Below are positions 10,723-23,344 of a stretch of 64,000 bases of DNA, piece by piece; the stretch's first letter is position 1; every line of letters starts with the position of its first letter. The translations under genes were made by a program, and so were the position numbers. Origin of the DNA: Limnomonas spitsbergensis (taxonomy: Eukaryota; Chlorophyta; Chlorophyceae; Chlamydomonadales); assembly GCA_037349105.1 (NCBI GenBank), contig JAYJMM010000037.1, forward strand, positions 1,612,001 to 1,676,000, read 5' to 3'. The notes under the pieces were generated by a model. It saw only the letters and a list, made by a program, of their open reading frames with translations, ran no database searches and had not been told where the DNA came from.

Positions 10723-13342
10723 GCTCGCTTATGCGTACTCGGGTGGGCAGAGGCGAATGTGAAAGCGAGGGACTGGCTGCTAATGGGTTCCAGATTATTT
10801 GTGTTGGAGTCAGAGGTGCAGCCTATGTGGCATCAGCTGTGATGGTGCGTGGGTGGGCTGGCAAGCATTCGGGAGCAACGAACGTGTTCGCGAACATCGA
10901 GACTGACGCCCGAGTGTCCGACTCCCCTGCCGAAGCTTCAACGACCATCTGAGGCAATATTATGTGGGAGTACGCCTTTTCGACGGATAATAATTAGCAG
11001 TCTATCTTTCACACACAAAATCAGAGGCGGGTGGAATTTCAACAGGAAATGGTATGGAAGGTAGGGCTCATGGCCCGCGCGCCATATCGATTTGCGTCAT
11101 TGCATGACGCATTGTGTCATCAAAGGGATGTAACACTGCCCCTGCCCCTGTCCCAGTCCCAGTCCCCGCCCTCCCCACCACCACCCGACCCCGCCCCTGC
11201 CTCCGTTTTGCCATTGCAGCGGTAGGAGTAACTAGGGACGGGCAGCTTCGGCTAGTCATGCGGTCGTGCGGTGGTGCCCGGCCAAGGGTTGGACCCAGGT
11301 GGGTTGGACCGGCAAAGTGGCTTCCTCGGCGGCAGGGAAACGGGTCGGCTAGGGCATCAAAGCATCCCGATGCAGTTTGAGAAAAAGCACTCTCGACTAA
11401 AACGGATTGTGTGGCTCTGAGTCTCTGACCTCAGTACAGGGCGCCCCAACTAGATAGCCCCCACCTAGATAGCCCCCAAGGTGGACGCCCTCCTCGGCAT
11501 CATTGGCCGACATTGGGCAGCATCATCAAGTGGCTCTTCAAGATGTCGCTGGCATCAACGAGGCGGCCATGCAACAATTGCTAACTCCCGACCACAGCTT
11601 GCTATGGGCACATCAGCAACAGGGCAAGGGACAGGGAGTCGCCATCGGGGTGGCCAGTGATACCTAGGCTCTTTGTTTGTTTGTTTGAACAGCACCTCCA
11701 GCCACAAGGGATTGGCCTGGCTGGAAAGCAGCGGACGGCTTTTCAGCAGATCCGGGCTTAATTTACCTGGCCCGTGCATATACTTGTCTCCGGGTGGTCA
11801 TAATCATGACAGTGTGGACTGTGGAGTGTGAGCAGCAGCGCCTGGATGAGTTGCAGCAAGAGAGGGATGGGAGCAACTTAGCAAGCGCGGCCCTTGCACA
11901 GTTGCATGTGGGCGGAGGACTTCAACGCGGACGTCTGGTATGGCAGCGAGCTCCCGGATGGCGGTACGGACCACGCTTGTGCAATCCAGCATGCACCTAA
12001 GCTGCACAAAGACCTGGGGCTCCGTGGTGAACCACCCAGACTAGTTTTGTTGCTTTTCTTTGCCTTCTTGGGGAATAGGCTTGAGAGGGGCAAGGGTACT
12101 TCGGGCTACCTTTTCCTTTTGGTGGGGGTATTCCTTTCCCTTGTGTTCGTTTCCTCCTTTCCCACTCTTTGCTCCTTTCTTTTGTCCTGCCCATTTGTGT
12201 TGTTTCCATTTCCCTCCCAACTTTTTTTAGGTAGGCGCCCACACGGCCGAGCCTTTTTGAGCAGGGCCCAGGGGTGTAACGTCATTGACTCAATGTTATT
12301 TGTGGGCTGGTTCTTATAGGGCAAAGCCAAGTTTAACAATACAGCTGATTGGACAGCTACATGGCCACCGCCCATCTCTTGATCTGGCCACACTACAATT
12401 GAGTCAGTGATCATCAAGATCATTGGGATAACGCCCTGAATGACTGCCAGATTGGTCAGAGTGTTTTGACTGATTACGTCAGGACATGGGTGCAAGACTG
12501 CAAGCCATCACAAGCACGCTAGCCTCCGCAATAAATTAAAGATCTACGTCACCCCACGCAACACCATTCTGCTGCAAATAGCCGTTTTTATCTTCAGGGG
12601 ACAGTTTGACCTGATCCTGAACTGAGAATATACATGGTCTGCAAGGTGGCGGTGCAGATCATGGTTCTCGTGCATCCCTACATACGTAATGACGTTACAC
12701 CTTTGGGTCCTGCTTATGTCATTGACCTTTGGGTCCTGCTACTCATGCTCAGCCGTGTGGGCGTCCAACTACGTTCTCCCAATCCGCATGGACATAAATA
12801 CCTGAATGATGGAGTCAAGGTTTTGTGCACCATTGTCCACAGCCAGGCCTATGTTAAGATTGCGGTCAGGAGGTGTCCAGCTCCAACCAAAGCTATAACT
12901 AATCACAACAAGAATGAAAGACACGGTTCAAACCGAATTCGAACTTCCAAATTCGAAGTCCAAGTTGGAAAACAAGACACACATTGAGCGGCCCTTTCCC
13001 CTCATGCACAAACAAACATCCTGCGCTATTCCTAACTGAACCCACAGAAAATGATCGTCATGTACCCTATTATCAGCACATCGTGCATCACACCATGCCC
13101 CCCCCCGTTTTGGCACTCGTCATTCAAATTTGCAAACAGTCAGCCCCTGAAGATGCAAACAATCAGCCCCACAAAGATACACGCCGGCAGTCCGCCATTT
13201 GCCCGTGCAGCTGTAACAGCATGTGTGCGCTGCCTTCTGCTGAGTATACTTGGTGAGGCTGTTGCTGGGGATGTACGAGCGCACGCCCTTGCCTTTTTCC
13301 CTTCCACCCCCTCCCACCCTTGGGCTAAGCAGCAGTAGGTGG
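10723..13342. other. Intergenic between MKP1 start and NAP1 stop, with one dispersed repeat
   Basis: MKP1 and NAP1 are tandem on the minus strand, so this interval holds the MKP1 promoter and NAP1 3' flank. I recognise only the dispersed repeat at 12040-12290. Other open frames are short and without family features. A CCCCTGCC/CCAGTCCC-rich tract near 11145-11205 is low complexity. Confidence 0.6.
12040..12290 (+). repeat. Dispersed repeat copy 1 (short form; GRAFLSRAQ tail)
   Basis: Begins CTAGTTTTGTTGCTTTTCTT and ends near GAGCAGGGCCCAGGGGTGTA followed by ACGTCATTGAC. Both ends match the copy at 36804-38066, which has about 1 kb more in the middle, so this is an internally deleted form. 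The tail encodes GRAFLSRAQ in one plus frame, as do the other copies. It ends in TGTAA, the usual chlorophyte poly(A) signal. Mobile origin is inferred from copy number; no terminal inverted repeat is evident. Confidence 0.7.
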
Positions 13343-16300
13343 CTATTGCTGTTTGCACTCCGGCGGCTGCTCGCCAGCCGCTGGCGCCGCACCACCCTTG
13401 GCCGCCTTACCACCCTTCCCCTTGGCCGGGGGCGGCGCTGGGCTGTCATCCTCATCCTCATCATCTTCCCCTTCCTCACCCTCAAAGCTGCATACAAAAG
13501 CAAAACGGCCAGGTTGTACCAAGAGAAGCCGAAGTACGAGAAGGAGCGTAACATGATTATTGAGGTTGATGAGGGAAGGCAGCTCAAGCTTCTATTTGGA
13601 AAGCGTGTCAGCTCTGGTGGTTGTGCTCATGCTCTGGAGCATGGGTGTGGATGGGAGGCCACATGCATCGGCGTAGTCAGAATCGTTGGTTCCTAACAAG
13701 CAGGGAAATGCAGATGCCCCCACTTCCAAATGCGCAAAAAAATGCTTAGCAGCTCTGTCTTTAACTCACTCCTCCTCATCCTCTTCGTCACCCCCGTAGT
13801 AGTAGGGCTCGTCCTCAATGGCTTCTCCGGTGTACCAGGACACCGCCTTCGCAATGAGCTTCTCCCTGATGCAGGCACCGACCTAGCGTACAAGGTAACG
13901 GGCAGGGATTTTCTTAGAGGTTACTGGCTAGTTGCAAGTTGTAACCAAGGTGGTAACCAAACGATTAGTTTGACGCAGCAAGGGTTCTGTCGCGCAGTGA
14001 AAAAACGTAGAAACAATTTGGGACGGGAACATTTCAGTGTGCTCCCACCGGAGAATTGACTCTTATGGTGGCAACTTTTTTCCCTTCCAAATACCACTGA
14101 ACAGAAATCTGGTTTCAGGTGCAGGCATTGAGGGTTTCCTTCATGGTCGCACCAACCAAGAAATTAAAAAATGTTCTTTTCTCTTTTGAAGCAAGCAGGG
14201 CCTCAAAAGAATTGGGGTGTTTTTGTGGAGTTTTGACACTGGAGCAAAGATAGGATGTGACCTCAGCACTCACGAGGTTGATTATTTTCAAGCTCCCATC
14301 TCAGGTCCAAACCTGTCCGGAGATGGGAACTTTCATGGTCAATCTCAGGGCCCAACCTCTTAAGCCTTCTGGCAAGCCAAACCAGATCATGTCACCCGCC
14401 TCACCCACCTCGTAATCAGCCTCAATCACTGCTTGGAGCTCCTCCATCGTATCCTCGTCCATCTCTTCGTCTTCTTCAGGCACCTGGGAGGAGCGGCAGT
14501 CGAAGGTGGGGTTAGAACATGATGCAGATGGTGGGAAAGGCACTAAGATTGCTTTGTCTCCTGAACTCCTCCGGGGAAACAGAGGGGCAGGAGCCGAGGG
14601 TGGGGGAAAAACATCATGTAGATGGTGGGAAAGGCTCAAAGATTGCATTGTCTCGTTAACCTCCTCTTTGGGAACAGAGGAACGGGAACCAAGGAAAAGT
14701 AAAGAATTCCGCCCCACAATGTGGCGAGGGCATTCAGTGCAGTGCTCTACAGGCACAATTGCTGTATGAAAATGGATTCCTCTGAAAGGATTGGGTGGTT
14801 GGGAGTCATATCATTATCTTGAGTGCTGGCTTGACGCACTTCGCTCATATACGCAGGACATAACACATGCCTGGCCGTTCCTTACTTATGTAAGATTTGT
14901 GTCATGTACCGGTACATGTTATTCTTTATTTTTATTTCTTAATGTGTTCCAGTATGTCAGCTCGATACCAACCTTGGGATCCAACCACCACGGCATCCTT
15001 GGCCTTGATTTAAAGCCTCATTCCATTCTATCTAAAACTAAACTCACATCAGGTGGTGAGAAGAAGTTGAAAAAGCTCTCAATGCTTTCCGTCTTGATTT
15101 GAGGCTTCGCATCCTTGCCTCCCTTCTTGGGCTTCTTCTTCATGATCTTCACCGTCACATCCTTGCCTGGAGAAAATGAGCAAGGGAACCAGAGGGAAGG
15201 GGCCTGCCACTTAAGGGGGTTGGAAGAGTCCCCCCAAACAAGGGGTTTCGGCCGGGACGGAGCCTTTCCACCCAAAAAGTTCGACAGAAAAAAAACGGAG
15301 TTTCAAAAAGCGAAAGTCCTGGACGCCAGTAAAACTATTCGCGGGGAAAGACCCCATCCCAAGGGTCGACTGCGGTTGTCGGGGGACTCGTCCGACCCCC
15401 TAAGTGACAGGCCCCTTCCAGAGGGCTTCAGGTTTGAGGCGTCTATACCTTGCCGCCTTTCTTGGGCTTTTTCTTCGTCATCCACACCGTCCACTGAGTG
15501 GCGTTCAGCCCTTCCGTGGGACAAGCCAGCGAGGCACCGCAAGGATTCTGATCTTTAGCCCTTGAAACACATAACTGACATATTCAAAATCCCACCGCCT
15601 TTGCCTTGAAAAACTCATTGAGTGAGTCCTTTAATTGTGACTTGTGCGGGTTTTCCCCCCATTTGCGGGCTGTACTGTTTATTTAGCGCAATTCAGCTAC
15701 ATTGCAGGAACATGACCTCCTTCGACCAGCAAAGCTGGTGAAGCAAAACTTGTTGCCAGAGCCACCGGCCGTAAGCCAGTCCCAATTTGGAACCTATCAA
15801 CCCAGTAATGACCGCCCAGCGGCCCCTCAAAAAGTGGTATTGCGCAAGCAATGACAAAATGTAGGCGCGCACCTGGCTTCCAATTTATCTTGGTGCCCTC
15901 GGCCTTTTCAAGCACGCCATCATCCTCCGCCATCATGTAGTAGGTCTTCTCCAGGATCTGCGAGGGCATGAAGCATGCAATCTTTCAGTATCAAAGCCAC
16001 CGGTTGGAATGCAGGCCAGCTCGGCAGGAGGGCTGCACAGCTCAAGATGCCGGTTACGCCGCTGTTGTATATAATAATATACTCATACCAGCAGTAGCTA
16101 TCAGGTCCCTTGCGAGTCAGTGCAACAATACTTGTTGCTCATGTGAGGTTGCTGTGTCACCGAGCCAGTTCTGCAGATTTGAGGATCCTTGCAATCTGCT
16201 TCATACCCAATGAGTTTGCGATGGAACTACGGCGACATGAACAGCCTACAACCAACAGGGCTCGGTGCTACAAGCCACCTTGCTGTTTTGAGGGCCTTCC

Positions 16301-18272
16301 CCTCAAAATGCCTGCAGTGTTTCTTTCATCCTGGCTATTCTTCACTTCAGCTACCTCCCGAGCTCCTGCTGCAGGCCACATGTGCCGCCTGCCATACATT
16401 CTGCTTAGGACTGTGTCAGCCAGCCAGTCAAGCTTTGGGCCCTAACGAGTCTTTCACGGCCGAGAGGCAAACAGCCGCCCCGTACCCGTGAAAATAACCA
16501 CTATCTGCTTCCTACCGAGTTTGTGAAGAATGGGTTTGTGCTGAAGAAGAACTTGAGCTTGAAGCCGTGAGGCTCTCCATCCTCCTGGAAAATGTTCTCA
16601 GCCTGCAGCACAAGTGTGATTCGATTTATGCATGCATTTGTGAACAAACATGCAAGATGGTGTTACTATTGCATGGGTTACATCCCAGTCTTGGGATGAA
16701 ATGTGCAGCAGAAGGCTAATTATGTCTTCCTCATCTCAGCACCCTGCATAATACCATGCAGGGTACTGAGTGGACAACCGGCCTTTAAGTTGCCGGCCGT
16801 GAGATGGGTCGTGAGATTGCAAACGGCTTTTAAGTTGCCCTTCAATGGTCCCAGACATTGATCCCCTGTGCATCCCACATTCCTCCTCAGCTGACAAAGT
16901 GTCCTACCTTGTAGCCTCATCACCGACATGCCTTAATACATCCTTATAAATGTGCCTTACCCAGTGTTTGTCCCCTGAAAACAACAAACCTGCCCCCTCG
17001 CACCTGGATGTCCGTTAGATGGTTGAGCACCTCTAGATCTTTATCCTTGATCATCTCAGCAGTTGTGTCACATTTGAGCAGGACGGTAGACCAGAACTCT
17101 GGGATGCCCTTGATCGCATCTGAAGCAGGTAAACAATTCGGCCCGCATTTTAAAGCATCATGGTGCTACATGGCAAAGCGGGCATGTGGAAGAACTCATA
17201 CACATCCAAAGAGATTTCAGTGCAACATATTATTTCTATTACACTTTCTGTTAAATCTGTTCACACTGCCTGGCCCTTTCGAGTAAGGATGCTGGGCTGA
17301 TACGTTGACACACAACATGCAGTGACAAGAGGCTAACAATATCTGCGACGACATGGTCAAGCTTAGGCGTACCATCTCCTACTGGCTCCCCTTCCTTGAC
17401 TGGAATCTCCTTCGATCCAGCAACGACCTCTGAGCGCTCAGTGTACAGCGGACCTGCGTGTACAGGTTTATCCTAGGATAAGCATGTACATGAGATGGGA
17501 ACCATACCATGCAGCATGAGGCCAACACAGGATTTGAAAATTCGTGAGTCTGGGGACTCTCTGGCTTTTATCAATTCAATGCGCTCACTTGTCGTGTAAT
17601 ATACTCACTGTAGAGCTTCTCGTACTTGGCCTCTAGCTCAGCCCTCTCCTTTTTGAACAGCACCTCGATTTCGTCCTTCTTTTTCTGGAGCTCTTGCAGC
17701 GCCTCAACGCGACGCTTAATATGCGGCGCGAGGCCATTTACAAACTCCTCGGGGCTCTGCTCTAGGCCGAGCTCTGCGAGCTTAGCCTGTGGGGATGAGG
17801 AAGGGGAGGAACGATGCCACTCAGATCCCTCATACATGCTCGCTGGGGGCCGCGCCGCTCGTCATAGCTTCACGAGACAAAGAAAGAACGCGGCTTTCTG
17901 ACCGACAGAGAAAAAGTCCGTGCAGCAGGGAATCTTGGATGCTTGCGCGCCGAAATGGAATCGACCCCATCTCCCGCGAGCAACACTCGTTGATAGTCGG
18001 AGATGTCGCATGGCTGGGCGATGTTTGCATCGACAAACAAACTATGGACAGGGGTGCCCCAAAATCATACGCCAAGGAAGCACAGCATAGTAGAGCTGCA
18101 GTCAAGGAAACCCCCAGTTGGTCTGCAGGCAGCGAGTAAAAAACGCCTCCGTCTTGGTGCATGCAAGTTTAGCACTTAAGTCAATAGCCTGCAGTGGTGA
18201 GGCAGGCAACATTGTTTATGCACGAGGTTTCTTCAACGGGCACACCTCGATAAGGCTGGATCCTTCGGCCAT
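13343..18272 (-). CDS. NAP1: Nucleosome assembly protein 1 (NAP1), ten exons
   Basis: Histone H2A/H2B chaperone. Exons (minus): 18246-18272, 17609-17786, 17373-17453, 17004-17119, 16516-16602, 15873-15957, 15048-15166, 14409-14483, 13770-13882, 13343-13487. Together 1026 nt, 341 aa plus TAG, all phases consistent. Landmarks in order: AEGSSLIE start; helical segment with [72 protein letters not shown] then [25 protein letters not shown] and [13 protein letters not shown]; acidic tail; C-terminal PPECKQQ, the CaaX-like farnesylation signal known from plant NAP1. The first exon is only nine codons and is the least certain. Exon 10 acceptor and exon 8 donor (GTGGGT) were chosen by phase and family alignment. 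Intron 6 holds a decayed copy of exon 7. Confidence 0.92.
15435..15493 (-). repeat. Decayed copy of NAP1 exon 7 5' part inside intron 6
   Basis: Minus-strand translation gives [11 protein letters not shown] then a stop, against the exon's [11 protein letters not shown]. The nucleotide match runs about 60 bases (CTTGGGCTTTTTCTTCGTCA against CTTGGGCTTCTTCTTCATGA and flanks). Its 5' part (TVKI) is altered and it lacks the later part of the exon, so it cannot replace exon 7. Confidence 0.85.
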
Positions 18273-21200
18273 GGCGTTCGTGCTCCGCTTTCGAATTCAG
18301 GTGCACGTTGCTTCAGATCCAACGTAGGAAGATCTCAGGAGGTGGCAATGTGTTACGTGCTGCGATCCGGACTTAATTTAAAAGGCTGCGAGGCTGCTGC
18401 TTCAGATCCAGCACAATTTTATGTGTGAAACGGTATGGATGCGGTGTGCCGGTGTGACCGTCAGTTTCTTGTCACGATGTTAAGTGTAACCAGGTGTGTG
18501 AATGCGACGCCATTTTATCTGTTTGTAAAAGCTGTGCCTTTGGCGCAGCCCCCGAGTGACGTGTGTGCCCTGAAAGCTTTTGAGGAGTCATAAGCTGTGT
18601 GTTCCGGCAGCAGTTGCCGAGTTTGTCCCCTCCTCTACTTGCATTCTGAACATGCTGGGTGATGGTGATGTTGTGTTGGTTGAATTCATGGTGTTGCTGG
18701 TGATTTGTGTGTTGTGTGTATTGCTTGTGCGGTGGGGCGTACTATGATGTGCGGTGTTGTGCATGTAGGGTACTACTGCTTGTGCGTGTGTGCCTAGTTG
18801 CTTCTGAACGGCTGTACATGTCAATTGCGTCACTAATCACCATGTCTGCCAAGCACTTGTTTTACAGTCCAGCGAGGCATCTCATTTATTGCATGGCAAT
18901 CATGGCATGTGAATGTCAACCGGTGTGAGCACACAATGAAGTGGGATGCTTTCCTGTGCGGGGACCGGTTGCGTAGCAGTAGGTCATGCTGACGTGGTTC
19001 GTAACATGATCTTGAGAGTCTAACGTCAATAAGAAGGTGCATGATGTGTTGATAGAATGCTTCGAGTGCACTGGCTGCATGATTCTGTAAGGTGCATTGC
19101 ATAATACCGCACCGTGCCATCATGCCTGCCTTACTGCCTACCTAGTCTATCTGCCAGGATTTTTGGTTTGTCCACCCTCTGTGCCTGGCACATGTGACCT
19201 TGTCAAAATTGACATCGCAGCAACTTCATTTGCTGTTTGTGCAAGCTGGGTGCCAGAAGTGATACGGTGCACACAACAAGAGTCTGATTGCACACCCAAC
19301 ACAGCAGCTGACCAGTCCTAAGCAGCATGTCTTAAGCTCAATCAGAACAGACAAAGGTGCCGATCTGTTGTACTGTGAGTTTGCATATCAGTTTATTTTT
19401 AAGCTGTTGCAATTGTGATCTATCTGGATGACAGAGTTGGTGCATTTTCAGTGGTTTACGGTTTACGGTGTAAATGCACCGTATTTCTTGCACCGTGGAG
19501 TCCCTCTTACGGCGTAATGGCCCAACACTCAAAGTGAAACCAAGGAATCGAAAAAGGTGGGATCATCCATGCATGTGGTAATTTGAGGGGTAAATGATAA
19601 AATGTTTAGGTAGGTACGTCAGTGAGTAAAAACAAATCTTTATACACAGCTGATTTCCAGGGTAAATGTACGGCATCGAAGCACCCAGGAATTTTCCAGC
19701 TGGCATGACCCTTCGAAAGTTCGGATCGTCACGTTGATATAGCGCGCGCATTGCTGTAGTTTCTTTACATGGTTCATTTGGGCGACGTTGTGTGGACAGG
19801 GTGTAGGGGAGGTGATCGTTGCGACGATCTTGGACCCAAAGATGCGCAGTTTGTTACGAATGGTTTGAAGAGCAGCTTCGCAAATCATGCCTATCCTCTT
19901 GCTCGGCAGTGGAGCTCGGGAAGGTCAAATGTGCGCGCCTTAAGCGGTACAAAAAGGGAGTCGCTAGATTCTGTCTCATGAGGTCAGTCGGAAACGACCA
20001 CCCCGAAATTTTTCCGAGGTCCATTGATCGACTTGCCTCATTTTTTCCCGGGGCCTATCGGAAACGGGCTGTAGGACTTGCTTGAGGTGACGAGCCGGAA
20101 AGCGTCACGTTTCCGGCTTGTTTCCGAGACATGGATGCGGAAACGTGGGACACGCTGTCACGTGCATGTACTTCTCTGATGTACGTGTATTGAGATGAAC
20201 GACGCTCGTGGTCTACACACGAATCTACGATGCCGCGACGGTACCAGGATATCAGTTCGCACTGAAATGTGGATTACGCAGCGTCGCATCTTCGCACGTA
20301 GCTGATAAAGAACCCCAGCTGCCACACCGTGTGTTTATCGCAGATGTACCGTGCACTAACATCCTTTAAGTTGTCCGCCTGCTAAAACAGAACGGGTGAC
20401 AGTGTGTCTACCGGTATCTCAGGGGTGTGATCGAGGCCCACAATATGCAACACGGTTCTTACAGTCACCCGAAACAGCACCACCTGAACTGACATCATTA
20501 CCAGGAGCGGCTTTGATTCTCCCCAACCTTCATTATCCACTCAACGCAGCCAGGCCTACCTTGTTTACCACCCCGACATCATCCGTCATCAGCGACCAAG
20601 CTACACAAAGGACCAGCCAGGCCTCGGTCGATGCTCATCAGCTGCTGCTAGCATTTGTTCTCGCACCCCCCACTCGTCACATCATGTCGACCACCTGGCA
20701 TTCATCCATGCTGGTAAGCTGTCTGCCTTGCCACGTTAAGTATCAACTACTTGCGGAACACGTGACTGGTCCACGAGCACATCCAGCCATGCATTGACAG
20801 GGTATCTGGGTACGAGGCAGGTGCAAGAGATAGATATCTAGGGTGATAAAGGCCAGGGGTTATTAAGACTGTGCACAAAAGTAGTCCATGGAAGTAGCAG
20901 GGGGTAGGTAGTAGTAGTCCTCTAGTACGCACAGTGTCATTGTTGCTTACTGCCATCCTCTGCTGCCGACACAACTTACGCCAGGTATTTGATTGACAGA
21001 GTATCAGACGCTATATTCAAACGCTAGCAATCGTGCACACACCCCACACCCCGGTGGATGTGATGAGCAGCTGGACCTGGATCACTCAGCAGCAGACATG
21101 ATACCACTCTTGGTGTGGAAACACCCACTGCTAGATGCACCGAAACTCTGCTGCTTGTGATGCAGGGGCTTAGCCTTGCGATATTCTTGATCGGGCGGTG

Positions 21201-22072
21201 ATGCTTATGTCATTCTTGTTAGCTACCTTCCTGTCGCTTGCATGCCATCACGTGTCGATGCCGCGGCTGTTGCTTATTACTGCGCGTGCAGCGTGGCTCT
21301 TTTGGAATAAACATGCTGCTGCTTATTTGAGTGCAAAGACGTGCTAAATTAAAAGCACCACCACCAACAACAATAGCTCGTGTTTATCGATGACCGGTAC
21401 CGGTCGAGGTACCTTTAGTACCTATCGATTACAGCCGCTTCTGCTCGGCCGAACACATGTACGCCTTGCCCTGTACGCCTTGCCCTGTTGATGATAAGAA
21501 GCAAGCGCAGCGCAGAACTATACCTTCTGCACTAGCTTCCTGATCCGCACGCACGCACCTGCCTATTCTCCGTCAAGACTGTAGAGGAATGAATCGCAAC
21601 ATATGCTGCACCCATGCACCCGCTGCATGCAACTGCTGCACTGAAACCTTACGTGAACCCACATTTCCTTCCACCACCATCAACACTTAAAAAGACGCTT
21701 CATCGTTGGTTGCTGGCAGCCGCGTTGCCCCAATAAACGCACTTGTTGCTCCCATGGTAGCACAATCCGGCTCGACGTGTGCTGTATCGAACCGTATCGT
21801 GCCGTATCGTGGCAGTTTGGTAGTACAACCCGGCTGAACCTGTGGCTGAACCTATTGCACCGTTTCGTGCCACCATGTTTGCACCTCCTCCTTGCCCTCC
21901 ATGAGGCTGATAGACAAAATACTTGCAGTGTTGATAGTTGATACACAACTGCACCTGCTTGCTTGCACCTGCTGATTGCTGTCCCACTGCCTCCGACCCC
22001 ACCTTCATTCCCACAAACTTCCTTCCCCCTCACCGCTAGGGATGTTTCACCTCTGGGCACCGCCCCAAGGAG
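18273..22072. other. Gene-poor intergenic DNA upstream of NAP1
   Basis: No ORF with family features, no clear repeat array. The NAP1 promoter should lie just above 18272. A TGTG-rich patch (18660-18790) and a stretch with several GGTACCGGT-like palindromes (21390-21425) are the only textures noticed. Confidence 0.5.
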
Positions 22073-23344
22073 ATGGAAGGCGGACATGCAGCAGACAACC
22101 AAGCATGCCATCAGAGATGTTCCTCTCCAGCTGGCACAGCTTGGCCCCAAATCCCTGAAACGGTGACACCGGACTCTTCAGGGCCATGGCGTGAAGATGC
22201 AAGTCACACCACCACCACGGCGCAGTCATCAGGGCCATGCCATTTTACTTGGCGGGACGACGAGACGACAGCAGGGCTGTCCGGGCCACATCGAGTTGCT
22301 GGGTGGGACGACGCCATAACACTGGCACAGTCAGAGCCATGTCATGAAGACAACCACGCAAACGCTTACTTCTGCGCTGATGACACTGCTACCTGTGCTC
22401 CTGCAACAGCTGCTGCCTCAGCGGCCACAGTCGCTGCCACCGCCGCCGCCGTGCCCCTTTTACGAGCTGCAACCTCTACTGCTACCATATGCGCACAGGA
22501 ATCTACTGTTGGGGGCAGCGGATTACCCGCAGGAGCTGCAACAGCAGCCAGTCGATCCGACCTGTCATCAGCTGTTGGCCACCAAGAGAAATCTTCAGGT
22601 GCTCTGGGCCACGTCACTAGCCGCCATCACAGCTACACGCCTGTGCAACGCCGGAGCGGTGCCTCACTCATCGTTGGAGTGCCACCTGGCGGGCGATATC
22701 CGAAAACGCCCCGCCAGGAGCGCCTCAGCGGTCCGTTGTCACAGCTGCCCACAGCAGCAGCAGCAGATGCAACCCTCTCGGCTGGCGGCTGGGCAAACAG
22801 GTTGCCGCCACAAGGGTGCCAATTGAAGGAGCGCCCACCGGCTGAGACTTCTGACCGGCAACGTGTGTTTCCTTTGCGCGGCGTGTCCTCTTCCCCGCTA
22901 CTGTGGATTAACCTCATTCCCGAAGTGGAAAAAACGGATGCGCTGCAAGCTGAGGCGGCTGTCTCGGCGCGTGTGTTGCCTCTGCGAGGCATGGCGTCTT
23001 CCCCGATTTTGAAAATATACCCGCTCCCTGAAGTGAACAAAACAGACACGCTGCTTGCCGCCGCCGCGATCGCGCACCTAAACCCGCGGCGAAATTCAGA
23101 GCGAAACGCCGCTTGGCGGAACAGCTTCGAGATGAGGTGGAGCAGGATCGCGCACTTGTCCAGCCTGGCTGCTGGATCAGGATCTGGATCTGGTTCTAGA
23201 TCCAAGGGGCACTTGAAGCTCAAGGCAGCCAGTGCTGATTGTGTCAGCAGCCTGAGCGTAGGCGGCAGAAATCACATGGCCCAGCTCTTTGCCCCTCATA
23301 ATCAGCAGAGGCCCCAAACGGGTTATGCTCCTGCTAGGGTTTAG
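22073..23344 (+). CDS. Unrecognised 423-aa open reading frame with internal duplication
   Basis: Open for 423 codons from ATG at 22073 to TAG at 23342. Composition is Ala/Ser/Thr/Pro-rich with no hydrophobic core pattern. It contains two tandem copies of a segment of about 37 residues (RVFPLRGVSSSPLL... at about residues 263-298 and RVLPLRGMASSPIL... at about 300-335), and a Gly-Ser run near the C-terminus. No known family recognised. The opposite strand is open for 196 codons over the same duplication, so coding strand is uncertain. It could be a chance ORF in duplicated DNA; length is the main support. Confidence 0.3.
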   Translation: MEGGHAADNQACHQRCSSPAGTAWPQIPETVTPDSSGPWREDASHTTTTAQSSGPCHFTWRDDETTAGLSGPHRVAGWDDAITLAQSEPCHEDNHANAYFCADDTATCAPATAAASAATVAATAAAVPLLRAATSTATICAQESTVGGSGLPAGAATAASRSDLSSAVGHQEKSSGALGHVTSRHHSYTPVQRRSGASLIVGVPPGGRYPKTPRQERLSGPLSQLPTAAAADATLSAGGWANRLPPQGCQLKERPPAETSDRQRVFPLRGVSSSPLLWINLIPEVEKTDALQAEAAVSARVLPLRGMASSPILKIYPLPEVNKTDTLLAAAAIAHLNPRRNSERNAAWRNSFEMRWSRIAHLSSLAAGSGSGSGSRSKGHLKLKAASADCVSSLSVGGRNHMAQLFAPHNQQRPQTGYAPARV

